Part shown: in pieces, positions 10,178 through 19,555 of the stretch | How positions within the stretch are numbered: the first letter of the stretch is position 1 | Layout of the letters: each line of letters starts with the position of its first letter | Origin: Streptomyces sp. SLBN-31 | GTDB taxonomy: Bacteria; Actinomycetota; Actinomycetes; Streptomycetales; Streptomycetaceae | Reading direction: 5' to 3' | NCBI RefSeq assembly: GCF_006715395.1 | Contig: NZ_VFNC01000002.1 | Coordinates: forward strand, 3,162,001-3,226,000 | DNA length: 64,000 bases | Program-made: the position numbers and the translations under genes | Notes under the pieces: model-generated | The model's input: the letters and a program-made list of their open reading frames with translations, nothing else | The model's database searches: none | Told to the model about the DNA's origin: nothing

Positions 10178-11206
10178 GTGTTCGCCCCCCGCACCATCGC
10201 CTGGCCCCTCGTCGCCCTTTTCACGGCCGGGTACCTCGCTCCCTACCTGCTGCCCACCACCGTGGGCCGCCTGGACTCGGGACTGCCGCTGACCACCACC
10301 CAGGCGGGCGCGCTCGGCAGCGCGCTGCTGCTGAGCTCGGCGTCGGCCGGGTTCGTCCTGGCCTCGCGTGTGGAACGGATCGGCGCCCGCACCCTGGCCC
10401 GTATCGGCCTGACCCTGGCCGTCCTCGGCTACGGCACCGCCGCGCTGACCGGCAGCGTCCCGGCGGTCGTCGTCGGCGCCCTGATCGGCGGCATCGGCTC
10501 CGGCACGGCCACGACGGTCGCCGCGACGGGGATCGCCGCTCAGCTTGACCCCCACCGCACGACCACCCTCGGCCTGCTCGGCGTCTCCGCGCTCGCCGGC
10601 GCCGTCTATCTGACGGTCCCCCAGCTCGGCCCCGGCCACGGGCAGCCGCTGGCCGCGATCGCCCTCACCGCCCTGGCCGTCTGGCCGCTCACCGGCCGCC
10701 TCCCCGTCCGTACGGCGGCCGCGCACAGCCCCCTGGCCGGCACCCGCCTCCCCCACCGCCGCTCCGGAACGGTCCTCGCCGCCGCCATGCTCTGCTGGTC
10801 CCTCGCCCAGAACGCCCTGTGGGGCGTCAGCGGCCGGATCGGCCTGGCCCAGGCCCATCTGACGGAGGCCACCGTCGGCGCGGTCTTCGCGGTGGCGCTC
10901 GGCGCCGGGCTGCTGGGCGTGCTGTCATATGTCATCGGCCTCGCCGCGTCTTTGGACCCACGGGGGCGCTGGGCGGTGCTGGTGGGGTCGGCGTCCTCGC
11001 TGGGCACGGCGGCCGGCCCCCTGACGGGGAGTGTGCTGGCCGAGCGGGCCGGGTTCCCGGCGATGGGCGCGGTGCTGGCGGTCGGGCTGCTGGCGATCAC
11101 CGTCCCGATGACGCTGGTCGCGCTGGGTGCCGGACGACGCTCGCTGCCGGTCGTGGAGATCCCCGTGGAGACCGTGCGCGCCTACGACACCACTGCCGCC
11201 GCCTAG
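10178..11206 (+). CDS. MFS-type membrane protein
   Basis: About 342 residues from a GTG at 10178, which follows a weak GGGAA ribosome-binding site. There are about ten hydrophobic helices and the loop ASRVERIGARTLARIG after the second pair, in the position of the MFS inter-helix motif. It is shorter than the common 400-residue MFS length, mainly because the middle loop and last helices are compact. The substrate is unknown. Its stop codon overlaps the stop of the convergent deaminase gene by 2 bp, leaving no room for separate terminators. Confidence 0.7.
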   Translation: MFAPRTIAWPLVALFTAGYLAPYLLPTTVGRLDSGLPLTTTQAGALGSALLLSSASAGFVLASRVERIGARTLARIGLTLAVLGYGTAALTGSVPAVVVGALIGGIGSGTATTVAATGIAAQLDPHRTTTLGLLGVSALAGAVYLTVPQLGPGHGQPLAAIALTALAVWPLTGRLPVRTAAAHSPLAGTRLPHRRSGTVLAAAMLCWSLAQNALWGVSGRIGLAQAHLTEATVGAVFAVALGAGLLGVLSYVIGLAASLDPRGRWAVLVGSASSLGTAAGPLTGSVLAERAGFPAMGAVLAVGLLAITVPMTLVALGAGRRSLPVVEIPVETVRAYDTTAAA

Positions 11207-12192
11207 AACTCGTACGCCTCCACCTCGGCGAGGTACCGGGCCCGGCGCTCCTCGTCGTCCTCCAGGAAGGAGGCGAGGAAGGAGTTGCGGGCCAGCTCGC
11301 GCAGCCGGTCCCGGGACAGACCCAGAGCACGGTGCACGGCATCGAAGTTGTCGCCCGCGTAGCCGCCGAAGTAGGCCGGGTCGTCGGAGTTGACCGTGCA
11401 CATCAGGCCCGCGCCCAGCATGGCCGGGAGCGGGTGGTCGGCGAGGGTGTCGACCGTGCGGAGGCGGACGTTGGACAGCGGGCACAGGGTGAGCGGTATC
11501 CGCTCCCGCACCAGCCGGGCGACCAGCGCCGGGTCCTCCATGCAGCGCAGGCCGTGGTCGACGCGCTCGACGCCGAGCACGTCCAGCGCCTCGGTGATGT
11601 ACTGCGGCGGCCCCTCCTCGCCCGCGTGCGCGACGCGCCGCAGCCCGAGCGCGGCGGCGGCCTCGTACACCTCGCGGAACTTCACCGGCGGGTGGCCGAC
11701 CTCGGCCGAGTCCAGACCGACCCCGGTGATCCGGTCCAGGTACGGCTCGGCGGCCCGCAGGGTCTCCAGGGCCGACTCGGCGGACTCGTCGCGCAGGAAG
11801 CAGAGGATGAGCCGGGTCGATATGCCGTGCCTCGCCTCGCTGTTCCCCAGCGCCCGCCACAGCCCCTCCACCACCGTGCCCATGGCCACGCCCCGCGCCA
11901 GGTGGGCCTGCGGGTCGAAGAAGATCTCCGCGTGCCGCACGCCCTGCACGGCGGCCCGGGCGAGGTAGGCGTTCGCCAGGTCCTCGAAGTCCCGCTCGGT
12001 GCGCAGGACGGCCATGAGCTCGTAGTACAGGTTCAGGAAGGACTGGAGGTCGTCGAAGTCGTACGCCTTGCGCAGCGCGTCCGTGTCGGCGTACGGCAGC
12101 TCGACGCCGTTGCGGCCGGCCAGCTCGAAGGCCAGCTCAGGTTCCAGGGTGCCTTCGATGTGGAGGTGCAGTTCAGCTTTGGGGAGGGGCAT
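11203..12192 (-). CDS. Adenine deaminase-type enzyme of the adenosine deaminase family
   Basis: A 329-residue ADA-family amidohydrolase. Visible metal and catalytic residues are H9 and H11 in AELHLHIEGTLEPE, the catalytic Glu in HAGEEGPP, the Asp/His of RVDHGLRC and the DD of VNSDDPAYFGG. The combination HLHIEGTLEPEL, GVGLDSAEVGHPP and NSDDPAYFGGY is what I know from the bacterial adenine deaminases of this family rather than from classical adenosine deaminase. I therefore favour adenine to hypoxanthine, with adenosine as the alternative. It lies in line with rnz (gap about 20 bp). The ATG at 12192 starts directly at the conserved PLPKAELHLH. Confidence 0.85.
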   Translation of the reverse strand: MPLPKAELHLHIEGTLEPELAFELAGRNGVELPYADTDALRKAYDFDDLQSFLNLYYELMAVLRTERDFEDLANAYLARAAVQGVRHAEIFFDPQAHLARGVAMGTVVEGLWRALGNSEARHGISTRLILCFLRDESAESALETLRAAEPYLDRITGVGLDSAEVGHPPVKFREVYEAAAALGLRRVAHAGEEGPPQYITEALDVLGVERVDHGLRCMEDPALVARLVRERIPLTLCPLSNVRLRTVDTLADHPLPAMLGAGLMCTVNSDDPAYFGGYAGDNFDAVHRALGLSRDRLRELARNSFLASFLEDDEERRARYLAEVEAYEF

Positions 12193-12212
12193 CGCAGTAT
12201 CGTACGAGTGTT

Positions 12213-13118
12213 TTACCGACGTTTCGGAACCGGTACCCGGAGAAGATCGTGCGCCACGGTCAGCTCCCCCTCGAAGCCGGCCGCCCTCGCCTGCCGCTCG
12301 AACTCCTCGGGGTCGGTGTAGCGCTGGCTGAAGTGCGTCAGCACCAGATGCCGTACGCCCGCGTCCCGGGCCACCGTCGCCGCCTGGCCGGCGGTCAGAT
12401 GACCGTGCTCCACCGCGAGGTCGGTGTCCTCGTCGAGGAAGGTCGACTCGATGACGAGCAGGTCGCAGCCGTCGGCCAGCGCGTACACGCCCTCGCACAG
12501 GCGGGTGTCCATGACGAACGCGAACCGCTGGCCGCGGCGGACCTCGCTGACGTCGTCGAGCGAGACGCCGTCCAGCGAGCCCTCGCGCTGCAGCCGGCCC
12601 ACGTCCGGGCCCTTGACGCCGTGCGCGGCGAGACGGTCGGGCAGCATGCGGCGGCCGTCGGGCTCGGTGAGGCGGTAGCCGAAGGACTCCACGGGGTGGG
12701 AGAGCCGGTGGGCGTCCAGGGTGTACGACGGGGTGGTGGCCAGCGGGCCGTCGCGGTCCACCGGCGCCTCGGTGAGGCCGACGGTCTCGCGGTACGCCGT
12801 CGCGTACCGCAGACGGTCGAAGAAGCGCTGCCCGGACTTCGGGTAGTGGGCGGTGACCTCGTGCGGGACCTTGTCGAGGTTGATCCGCTGGATGACGCCG
12901 GCCAGCCCGAGGGAGTGGTCGCCGTGGAAGTGGGTGACGCAGATGCGGTTCAGGTCGTGCGCGGCGACCCCGGCGCGCAGCATCTGGCGCTGGGTGCCCT
13001 CGCCGGGGTCGAAGAGGATGCCCTCGCCGTCCCAGCGGAGCAGATAGCCGTTGTGGTTGCGGTGCCTGGTCGGGACCTGGCTGGCCGTGCCGAGGACCAC
13101 CAATTCGCGTACGGACAC
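12213..13118 (-). CDS. rnz: Ribonuclease Z
   Basis: A 301-residue metallo-beta-lactamase-fold endonuclease that matures the 3' end of tRNA. This matters here because the tRNA genes in the window carry no encoded CCA. The zinc motif HFHGDH is at residues 63-68. [11 protein letters not shown], the HL(S)HPVESFGYR block that binds the tRNA acceptor end, and LVIESTFLD and VLTHFSQRY in the C-terminal half are all present. Downstream is the ADA-family gene and 10 bp upstream the HIT gene, suggesting one transcript. Confidence 0.95.
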   Translation of the reverse strand: MSVRELVVLGTASQVPTRHRNHNGYLLRWDGEGILFDPGEGTQRQMLRAGVAAHDLNRICVTHFHGDHSLGLAGVIQRINLDKVPHEVTAHYPKSGQRFFDRLRYATAYRETVGLTEAPVDRDGPLATTPSYTLDAHRLSHPVESFGYRLTEPDGRRMLPDRLAAHGVKGPDVGRLQREGSLDGVSLDDVSEVRRGQRFAFVMDTRLCEGVYALADGCDLLVIESTFLDEDTDLAVEHGHLTAGQAATVARDAGVRHLVLTHFSQRYTDPEEFERQARAAGFEGELTVAHDLLRVPVPKRR

Positions 13119-13128
13119 GGTGCGTCGG

Positions 13129-13482
13129 CTAGCCGGGGGGCCACTGCAGGCCGCGGCCGCCGAGGACGTGGGCGTGCGCGTGGAAGACGGTCTGGCCGGC
13201 GCCTGCGCCGGTGTTGAAGACGACGCGGTAGCTGTCGAGCTTCTCCTCGTCGGCGACGGACCGGGCCTCTCGGAGGACGTCGGCGGCGAGGGTCGGCTCG
13301 GCGGCGGCCAGCACGGCGGCGTTCTCGTAGTGCGCCTTGGGGATCACCAGGACGTGGGTGGGGGCCTGGGGGTTGATGTCCCTGAAAGCGATGGTGGTGT
13401 CGGTCTCCTGGACGATCGTCGCGGGGACGTGCCCTGCGATGATCTTGCAGAACAGGCAGTCGTCCTGCGGTTCCCCGGCCAT
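13129..13482 (-). CDS. HIT-family (histidine triad) nucleotide hydrolase
   Basis: A 117-residue HINT-type protein. The histidine triad HAHAH is at residues 101-105, with H103 as the likely nucleophile. [10 protein letters not shown] (C9, C12) at the N-terminus and [13 protein letters not shown] are typical. The family hydrolyses adenosine 5'-phosphoramidates or related nucleotides. The ATG at 13482 gives the standard HINT length; upstream in-frame sequence antisense to the tricorn gene is not coding. Confidence 0.93.
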   Translation of the reverse strand: MAGEPQDDCLFCKIIAGHVPATIVQETDTTIAFRDINPQAPTHVLVIPKAHYENAAVLAAAEPTLAADVLREARSVADEEKLDSYRVVFNTGAGAGQTVFHAHAHVLGGRGLQWPPG

Positions 13483-13576
13483 ATCGGTTCCTCCAGGCGG
13501 TTGATCGTCTACGTGGGCATCGTATCGTCGCCGGGTGCGGGTGGTGCGTGGTTGATCGCGCCGTTCCCCGCGCCCC

Positions 13577-16500
13577 TCAGGTCGGCAGACCGGGCGGCGT
13601 TTTCGCCGGACGCTCCTCCAGGGCCTCCAGCGCCAGCCGGATCGCCTCGTCCAATTGCACGTCCCGGCCGGCCGCGTAGTCCTGCGGGCGCTGTACGACC
13701 TCCACGTCCGGGTCGACGCCGTGGTTCTCCACGCCCCACTCGTAGCCCTCCAGCCAGAACGCGTACTTCGGCTGGGTGACGAGCGTGCCGTCGACCAGGC
13801 GGTAGCGGCTGTCGATGCCGATGACCCCGCCCCAGGTGCGGGTGCCCACGACCGGGCCGATGCCGAGGGCCTTGATGGCCGCGTTGACGATGTCGCCGTC
13901 GGAGCCGGAGAACTCGTTGGCGACGGCGACGACGGGTCCCCGGGGGGCGTCCTCGGGGTAGCTGTAGGGGCGCAGGCCGCGGGGGAGGTCCCAGCCGACG
14001 ATCTTGCGGGCCAGTTTCTCGACGACGAGCTGGGAGGTGTGCCCGCCTCGGTTCTCGCGGACGTCGACGACCAGTCCCTCACGGGCGACCTCGATCCGCA
14101 GGTCGCGGTGGATCTGGGCCCAGCCGGGGGCCTGCATGTCGGGAACGTGCAGGTAGCCGAGGCGGCCGCCGGACTTCTCGTGGACGTAGGCGCGGCGGTC
14201 GCCGACCCAGGCGTGGTAGCGGAGGGGTTCCTCGTCGGCGACGGGGACGACCACGGCGTGGCGGGGGTCGCCGCCGCCGGAGGGCAGCACGGTGAGTTCG
14301 ACCGGCTTGCCCGCCGTGCCGACCAGGAGGGGGCCGGGCCCCGTCACCGGGTCGACCGGCCGGCCGGCCACCGCGACGATCGCGTCACCGGGGCGTACGG
14401 CGACGCCGGGCGCGGCGAGCGGGGAGCGCGCGTCGGGGTCGGAGGTCTCGGCGGGCAGGATCCGGTCGATGCGCCAACTGCCGTCCTCGTGACGGGAGAT
14501 GTCGGCGCCGAGGAGCCCCTGGCGCTCGCCGTGGCCGTGGCCGCCGCGCGGGGTGACGTAGGCGTGCGAGGTGCCGAGTTCACCCTGCACCTCCCAGAGG
14601 AGGTCGACCAGGTCCTCGTGGGTGGCGACCCGGTCGAGGACGGGGCGGTAGCGGTCGAGTACGCCGGCCCAGTCGACGCCGCCGAGGTCGGGACGCCAGA
14701 AGTTGTCCCGCATGAGCCGGCCGGTCTCGTCGTACATCTGGCGCCACTCGGCGGCCGGGTCGACGGTCTGGCGGATGCGGGAGAGGTCGACGGTGATGTT
14801 GGTGTCGCTCTCGTCGTCGTTCGAGGCCCGCCGGTCGCTGGGGACGACCTTGAGTTTGCCGTCGGTCCACAGCAGGACGCGCTTGCCGTCGCCGCTGACG
14901 GCGAAGTGGTCGGCGTCGGAGGCCAGGTGCTCGATGCGCTGCTGGGCCAGGTCGTAGCGTTCGAGCCGGCTCTCGGGGTCGGGGTCCTCCGGGTTGGCCC
15001 GGGAGGCGCCGAGGACACCGCGCACCGGGTGGCGCAGCCACAGCACGCCGTCCTTGGCGGCGCGCAGGGTGGAGTAGCGGGCGGCCTCGACCGGGAACGG
15101 CACGATCCGGTCGGCGAGGCCCTCGAGGTCGATACGGGTGCTGGGGGCGCCCTCGCTGTCCGGCGTCTCGTCCTTGTCCGGCGCCTCGAAGGGGCGGCCG
15201 TGACGCTGCGGGCCGAACGGGGACGGGGTGGTCGCCGCCAGGGTGATCAGGTGCGGGCGGGACCCGCCGACGAACGCCAGGTCGAAGACGTGCTCGTCGT
15301 AGACGGGGTCGAAGGAGCGCGCCGAGAGGAAGACGAGGTGCTTGCCGTCCAGGGTGAAGGTGGGCGAGTAGTCCCGGAAGCGGAGCGGGGTCGCCTCGGT
15401 GACCGACAGGTCGGTGGTGTTGGCCAGCCGGAGCTGGCGCAGCGGACGCGGGCCGGGGTGGGACCAGGCCAGCCAGCCGGAGTCGGGCGAGAAGACCAGG
15501 CCGCTCACGTCTCCGTCGGCGCTGCGGTCGACCTCGCGGACCTCGCCGCTGTCCCGCTCGACGAGCAGCACGCGGCCGTCGTGGGTGGCGACCGCGACCC
15601 GGCTGCCGTCGGGGGCGACGGCGAGGCCGAGGACCCGGCCGAGTTGTCCGGCGGCCAGCCGGCGCGGGGTGGCGCCGGGCGCGGTGCCGGTGGCGGGCGC
15701 GAACTCCAGGGCGTCGTCGCCCTCGGCGTCGGTCACCCAGACGACGTGCTCCTCGCCGTCGGCGCGGAAGGTGCGCGGCAGCCGGGCGCGTACGCCCGGT
15801 TCGGCGGCGAGGGCGCGGGCGGGGCCGGAGCGGTGGGTGACCCAGTGGACCGAGCCGCGGACGGCGACCGCGCTGCCGCGGGCGGTGTGGTCGGGGTGGG
15901 CGGAGCCGAACCAGCGGACGGTGTTCACCGGGAACGGCTGGAGGTCGACGCGGGGCCCGCCGAGCCGGACGTCGAGGCGGCGGGGCTCGGCGCCGTCGAG
16001 GTCGTCGAGGATCCACAGCTCACCGGCGGACATGTACACCAGCCGGCCGCCGTCACCGGCCAGGTGGCGGGCGTAGAAGCCGTCGGTGGGGGTGTGCCCG
16101 CGCAGATCGGAGCCGTCGGCGAGGGAGGAGTACACGGCGCCGACGCCCTCGTGGTCGGAGAGGAAGGCGATGCGGTCGCCGGCCCAGACGGGGCTCTCCA
16201 GATTGCCGTCCAGCTCCTCGTGCAGGCGTACGAACTCGCCGTCGCCCTCCCGGTCGATCCACAGCTTGCCCGCCGTACCGCCCCGGTAGCGCTTCCACCA
16301 GGCGGCCTCGCGGCCCATCGGCGCGGACAGCAGGACGGTGGCGGGGCCGAAGGCGACGTCGCCGACGGGGCCGTGCGGGAGGGTGGTTGCCGGGCCGCCG
16401 TCGAGCGGGACGGCGCGCGCCCAGCTGCGGCGCAGGCTCGCCTGGCCGTGGGTGCTGATGGCGAGGACGTGGCCGTCCGGGGTCCAGCCGCGCACCTGGG

Positions 16501-16777
16501 TGCGCGAACTCCCCCAGTGGGTGAGGCGTTTGGCGGGGCCGCCGTCGACGGGGGCGACGTGCACCTCGGGGGCGCCGTCGCGGGCGGAGGTCCAGGCCAC
16601 GGTGGCGCCGTCGGGCGAGATGCGCGGGTGGTCGACGGGGACGTTGTCGGCGCTGACCCGCCAGGCCCGGCCGCCGTCGAGGGGCGCGATCCACACGTCG
16701 TCCTCGGCGGTGAAGGCGATCAACTCGCCGTGCAGGTGCGGATACCGGAGATACGCGGAAGCTGCGAGCTGAGTCAC
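13577..16777 (-). CDS. Tricorn-type protease (S41 family)
   Basis: The 1066-residue cytoplasmic protease has WD/DPP-type beta-propeller repeats over about residues 1-640 (ISPDGATVAWTS, VAPDGSRVAVATHD, FSPDSGWLAWS), a linker, a PDZ domain (about 750-840) and a C-terminal S41 core. The catalytic pattern of Thermoplasma tricorn can be followed: S-H in LGTSHAYVTP, nucleophile S959 with D960 in FSGSDGDIVN, and a C-terminal Glu in VENHGVDPDVEV. The propellers gate peptide entry to a large homo-oligomer that cuts peptides from the proteasome. Start ATG of MTQLAASAYL. It is monocistronic in appearance. Confidence 0.92.
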   Translation of the reverse strand: MTQLAASAYLRYPHLHGELIAFTAEDDVWIAPLDGGRAWRVSADNVPVDHPRISPDGATVAWTSARDGAPEVHVAPVDGGPAKRLTHWGSSRTQVRGWTPDGHVLAISTHGQASLRRSWARAVPLDGGPATTLPHGPVGDVAFGPATVLLSAPMGREAAWWKRYRGGTAGKLWIDREGDGEFVRLHEELDGNLESPVWAGDRIAFLSDHEGVGAVYSSLADGSDLRGHTPTDGFYARHLAGDGGRLVYMSAGELWILDDLDGAEPRRLDVRLGGPRVDLQPFPVNTVRWFGSAHPDHTARGSAVAVRGSVHWVTHRSGPARALAAEPGVRARLPRTFRADGEEHVVWVTDAEGDDALEFAPATGTAPGATPRRLAAGQLGRVLGLAVAPDGSRVAVATHDGRVLLVERDSGEVREVDRSADGDVSGLVFSPDSGWLAWSHPGPRPLRQLRLANTTDLSVTEATPLRFRDYSPTFTLDGKHLVFLSARSFDPVYDEHVFDLAFVGGSRPHLITLAATTPSPFGPQRHGRPFEAPDKDETPDSEGAPSTRIDLEGLADRIVPFPVEAARYSTLRAAKDGVLWLRHPVRGVLGASRANPEDPDPESRLERYDLAQQRIEHLASDADHFAVSGDGKRVLLWTDGKLKVVPSDRRASNDDESDTNITVDLSRIRQTVDPAAEWRQMYDETGRLMRDNFWRPDLGGVDWAGVLDRYRPVLDRVATHEDLVDLLWEVQGELGTSHAYVTPRGGHGHGERQGLLGADISRHEDGSWRIDRILPAETSDPDARSPLAAPGVAVRPGDAIVAVAGRPVDPVTGPGPLLVGTAGKPVELTVLPSGGGDPRHAVVVPVADEEPLRYHAWVGDRRAYVHEKSGGRLGYLHVPDMQAPGWAQIHRDLRIEVAREGLVVDVRENRGGHTSQLVVEKLARKIVGWDLPRGLRPYSYPEDAPRGPVVAVANEFSGSDGDIVNAAIKALGIGPVVGTRTWGGVIGIDSRYRLVDGTLVTQPKYAFWLEGYEWGVENHGVDPDVEVVQRPQDYAAGRDVQLDEAIRLALEALEERPAKTPPGLPT

Positions 16778-16822
16778 CCGATCACTCTAGGCAGCCGCAC
16801 CGTCGCGGGACAGGGGTTTGGA

Positions 16823-17386
16823 TCACTTGCCCTGGACCGGCCAGCACTTCGGGTCGCCCTTGCACCAGATGGTCCGGGTGACGGTCACGGTGACCGTCGG
16901 GCCGGGCCGGTTGCCGCCCCCGGGGTTGTTGGCGATGGGCGACGGCGTGGAGGTGCAGTTGCCCAGTCCGCTGACGTGGAACCAGGTCTTGCCGCCGACC
17001 TTGGCGGTGAGATCGCCGCGCACACAGGCGCCGTCGACGGCGCGCGTGACCTTTCCGGTGACGGTGATCTCCTTGCCGTCCTTGGTCTGCCCCTGGCAGT
17101 CGACGTCGGCGACGGTGGTCTCGCTCGCCGAGGGCATCGAACTGCCGGAGGTGGAGTTCTTGTTGTTGTCGCCGTAGTTGGCCGTACAGCTGAGCCACTG
17201 GACGTTCACGTGCTGCCGCTTGAGCTCCGCCGTCGCCGTCTGGTCGGTCGTGTAGGCCACGGACGCGGCGCTGAGCCCGGCCGGATCACAGGCCACGACC
17301 CCGCCGAAGGCCAGCAGGGCAAACCCCGCCACAGCCGCCACCCGCCGTCCCCGCGGCCGCCGCCAGTTCCGCCTCAACGCCCCCAT
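16823..17386 (-). CDS. Putative lipoprotein/secreted protein, unknown function
   Basis: About 187 residues from the ATG at 17386. The N-terminus is strongly basic (MGALRRNWRRPRGRR), followed by a hydrophobic stretch ending FGGVVACDPAG. The Cys in GGVVAC could be a lipobox cysteine, though the -3 position is not ideal. The mature part carries six cysteines, including LSCTAN, VDCQG, GACVRG, GNCTST, WCKGDPKC, that could form disulfides, and a Pro/Gly/Thr-rich linker near residue 160. I do not recognise the family. Confidence 0.65.
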   Translation of the reverse strand: MGALRRNWRRPRGRRVAAVAGFALLAFGGVVACDPAGLSAASVAYTTDQTATAELKRQHVNVQWLSCTANYGDNNKNSTSGSSMPSASETTVADVDCQGQTKDGKEITVTGKVTRAVDGACVRGDLTAKVGGKTWFHVSGLGNCTSTPSPIANNPGGGNRPGPTVTVTVTRTIWCKGDPKCWPVQGK

Positions 17387-17492
17387 GGAGGGCAGCCTGC
17401 CACTGACAGCGGTCGCGCGGTAGAGCGCATACGGCCACGAAAGCGCCCCCCGCGCCCCGTTCCCCACGAGCGCAGGTCCTACCCGGCCGGTG

Positions 17493-18245
17493 TCACGACC
17501 AGCGGCCGGTGCGGCCGAGGAGCAGGGCGGTGGCCGCGGTGCCCGCCGTCGAGGTGCGCAGCACGCTGCGCCCGAGCCGGTACGCCTTCGCTCCCGCCTC
17601 CTCGAAGAGCGCCAACTCCTCCGGGGAGACGCCTCCTTCGGGCCCGACGACCAGCAGGATCTCGCCCTGGGCGGGCAGTTCGGCGGTCGCCAGCGGCTCG
17701 CTGCCGTAGTCCCGGTCCTCGTGCAGTACGGCGGCGAAGTCGGCTTTGGCGAGAAGTGCCGCAACCTGCTTGCTCGTCGCCGCGTCCGCGACCTCCGGGA
17801 AGCGCAGCCGACGGGACTGCTTGCCGGCCTCGCGGGCGGTGGCCCGCCACTTGGCGAGGGCCTTCAGTCCCCGCTCGCCCTTCCACTGGGTGATGCAACG
17901 GGCGGCCGACCAGGGGACGACGGCGTCCACGCCGGTCTCGGTCATCGTCTCGACCGCCAGTTCGCCGCGGTCGCCCTTGGGCAGGGCCTGGACGACGGTG
18001 ATCCGCGGGGACGGCTCGGGTTCCACCGGGAACTCGAAGGGCTCGACGACGAGACGGTCCTTGCCGAAGACGCTGAGGACGACTCCGGCCGCCCCGCGGC
18101 CCCTGCCGTCGGTCAGCACCACGTCCTCGCCGGCCTGCAGCCGCCGTACCGACACCGCGTGCCGCCCCTCGGGCCCCTCCACCTCCACGACCGAGCCGGG
18201 GCCGACGCCCTCCAGCGAGTCGACGACGAACACCGGCGCGGTCAT
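17493..18245 (-). CDS. rsmE: 16S rRNA m3U1498 methyltransferase RsmE
   Basis: The 250-residue enzyme has an N-terminal PUA-like domain (MTAPVFVVDSL, GRHAVSVRRLQAGEDV) and a C-terminal SPOUT trefoil-knot domain. The SAM-binding knot is seen in LLVVGPEGGVSPEEL and RLGRSVLRTSTAGTAAT, both signature blocks of RsmE, which methylates U1498 in the 30S decoding region. The ATG at 18245 overlaps the upstream gene's stop in an ATGA arrangement, fixing the start and indicating coupling. Confidence 0.95.
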   Translation of the reverse strand: MTAPVFVVDSLEGVGPGSVVEVEGPEGRHAVSVRRLQAGEDVVLTDGRGRGAAGVVLSVFGKDRLVVEPFEFPVEPEPSPRITVVQALPKGDRGELAVETMTETGVDAVVPWSAARCITQWKGERGLKALAKWRATAREAGKQSRRLRFPEVADAATSKQVAALLAKADFAAVLHEDRDYGSEPLATAELPAQGEILLVVGPEGGVSPEELALFEEAGAKAYRLGRSVLRTSTAGTAATALLLGRTGRWS

Positions 18246-19318
18246 CGCAGTCCTCCCTTGTCCGACAACGCTGTCCGGGCCGCGTCGAGTTCGGCGGCCA
18301 GGACCTCCACCAGCTGTCCGGCGGGCATCTCGCGCGCCATGCGGTGGCCCTGCCCGGCCCACAGCGCCATGCCCTGCGCGTCCCCGCCCGCGGCGGCCTT
18401 CTTGCGCAGCGGCGCGGTGAGGTGGTGGACGGCGGGGTAGGCGGCGGGGGCGTACGGGCCGTGCTCGCGCAGGAAGCGGTTGACCAGGCCGCGGGCGGGG
18501 CGGCCGGAGAAGGCGCGGGTCAGTTCCGTACGCACGAACAAGGGGTTGGTCAGGGCCTGCTTGTGGACAGCGGCCGCACCGGACTCGGGGGTGGCGAGGA
18601 ACGCGGTGCCGAGCTGGGCCGCGGTCGCGCCCGCCGCGAGGACGGCGGCGATCTGGCTGCCGCGCATGATGCCGCCGGCGGCGACGATCGGCAGGCCCAC
18701 GGTCTCGCGGACCTGCGCGACGAGGGAGAGCAGGCCGATGCCGGAGCCGTCGTTCTCGGGGAGGTCGCGGTGGCTGCCCTGGTGGCCGCCGGCCTCCACG
18801 CCCTGCGCGATCACCGCGTCGGCGCCGGCCCGCTCGACGGCGAGGGCCTCCTCGGCGGTGGTCGCGGTGACGAGGGTGTAGGTGCCGAGGCGGTGCAGCG
18901 AGTCGATGACCTCCTGGCTCGGCACGCCGAAGTGGAACGACACCACCGGCACCGGGTTGTCGAGCAGGACGGCGAGTTTGGCGTCGTAGCCGTCGTCCCG
19001 GCCGCTGTCGGGGTCGCCCAGCTCGGTCTCGTACCAGGCGGCCTCGCCGGCCAGCTGGTGGGCGTAGACCTCGACGGCGGACCGGTCGGTGTGGTCGGGC
19101 TGCGGCATGAAGAGGTTGACGCCGAAGGGGCGCTTGGTCAGTCCACGGAGCTGTTTGATCTCCTGGTACATGCCGTCGGCGGTCTTGTACCCGGCGGCCA
19201 GGAACCCCAGCCCTCCGGCCTCGGACACGGCCTGCGCGAGATGCGGTACGGAAACGCCACCCGCCATGGGGGCCTGCACGATCGGGTGTGGGAAGAGATC
19301 GGTCAGCGCGGAGGACAT
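18242..19318 (-). CDS. Nitronate monooxygenase (2-nitropropane dioxygenase family)
   Basis: A 358-residue FMN-dependent TIM-barrel enzyme. PIVQAPMAGGVSVPHLAQAVSEAG, GLGFLAAGYKT, FGVNLFMPQ, GADAVIAQGVEAGGHQGSH (catalytic His region) and VAAGGIMRGSQIAAVLAAGA, which binds the FMN phosphate, are visible in order. The family detoxifies alkyl nitronates such as propionate 3-nitronate. Coupling to rsmE is by a 4-bp stop/start overlap. The physiological substrate is not readable from sequence. Confidence 0.92.
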   Translation of the reverse strand: MSSALTDLFPHPIVQAPMAGGVSVPHLAQAVSEAGGLGFLAAGYKTADGMYQEIKQLRGLTKRPFGVNLFMPQPDHTDRSAVEVYAHQLAGEAAWYETELGDPDSGRDDGYDAKLAVLLDNPVPVVSFHFGVPSQEVIDSLHRLGTYTLVTATTAEEALAVERAGADAVIAQGVEAGGHQGSHRDLPENDGSGIGLLSLVAQVRETVGLPIVAAGGIMRGSQIAAVLAAGATAAQLGTAFLATPESGAAAVHKQALTNPLFVRTELTRAFSGRPARGLVNRFLREHGPYAPAAYPAVHHLTAPLRKKAAAGGDAQGMALWAGQGHRMAREMPAGQLVEVLAAELDAARTALSDKGGLR

Positions 19319-19455
19319 GCCCGCATGTTGTCACGTCCCCCGAACAAGTCCGAATCGGGCCGTCCCCTTGGCGCACGGGGCCGCATCACGGCTGGTCCGT
19401 CGCTACGAGACGGGGGCCGGCCCAGGGCTTCGCCGTGGCGCCGGCCCGCGCGATT

Positions 19456-19535
19456 CCAGCCCGTCCGGCGGTTGAGGACGAGGCCCGTTCAGGGCCGAAG
19501 CGGGGATCCGGGGGCCGCGGGCCCCCGGCCACGGC
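19456..19535. repeat. Dispersed intergenic repeat, copy A
   Basis: The block from CCAGCCCGTCCGG through GACGAGGCC, TTCAGGGCCGAAG and a G-run/C-run hairpin to CCCGG-CACGGCG is repeated in diverged form at 36519-36595. It lies between two minus-strand genes, downstream of the dnaJ stop. Members of this family are common between Streptomyces genes, often at 3' ends. Confidence 0.7.
19508..19528. terminator. Hairpin downstream of dnaJ
   Basis: A perfect 9-bp inverted repeat, CCGGGGGCC-GCG-GGCCCCCGG, lies 28 bp beyond the dnaJ stop on the minus strand and is part of the dispersed repeat. It probably acts as the hrcA-dnaJ terminator, although a U-tract is missing, as is usual in Streptomyces. Confidence 0.6.
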
Positions 19536-19555
19536 GAGCGACCCCCACCCCCGGC

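Noticed and set aside
13655..17893. A 1412-codon open frame on the plus strand opposite the tricorn-type protease
   Set aside because: It is a GC-bias shadow: composition is extreme (Gly, Val, Arg, Asp, Ala), with no domains, and the opposite strand carries clear protease motifs.
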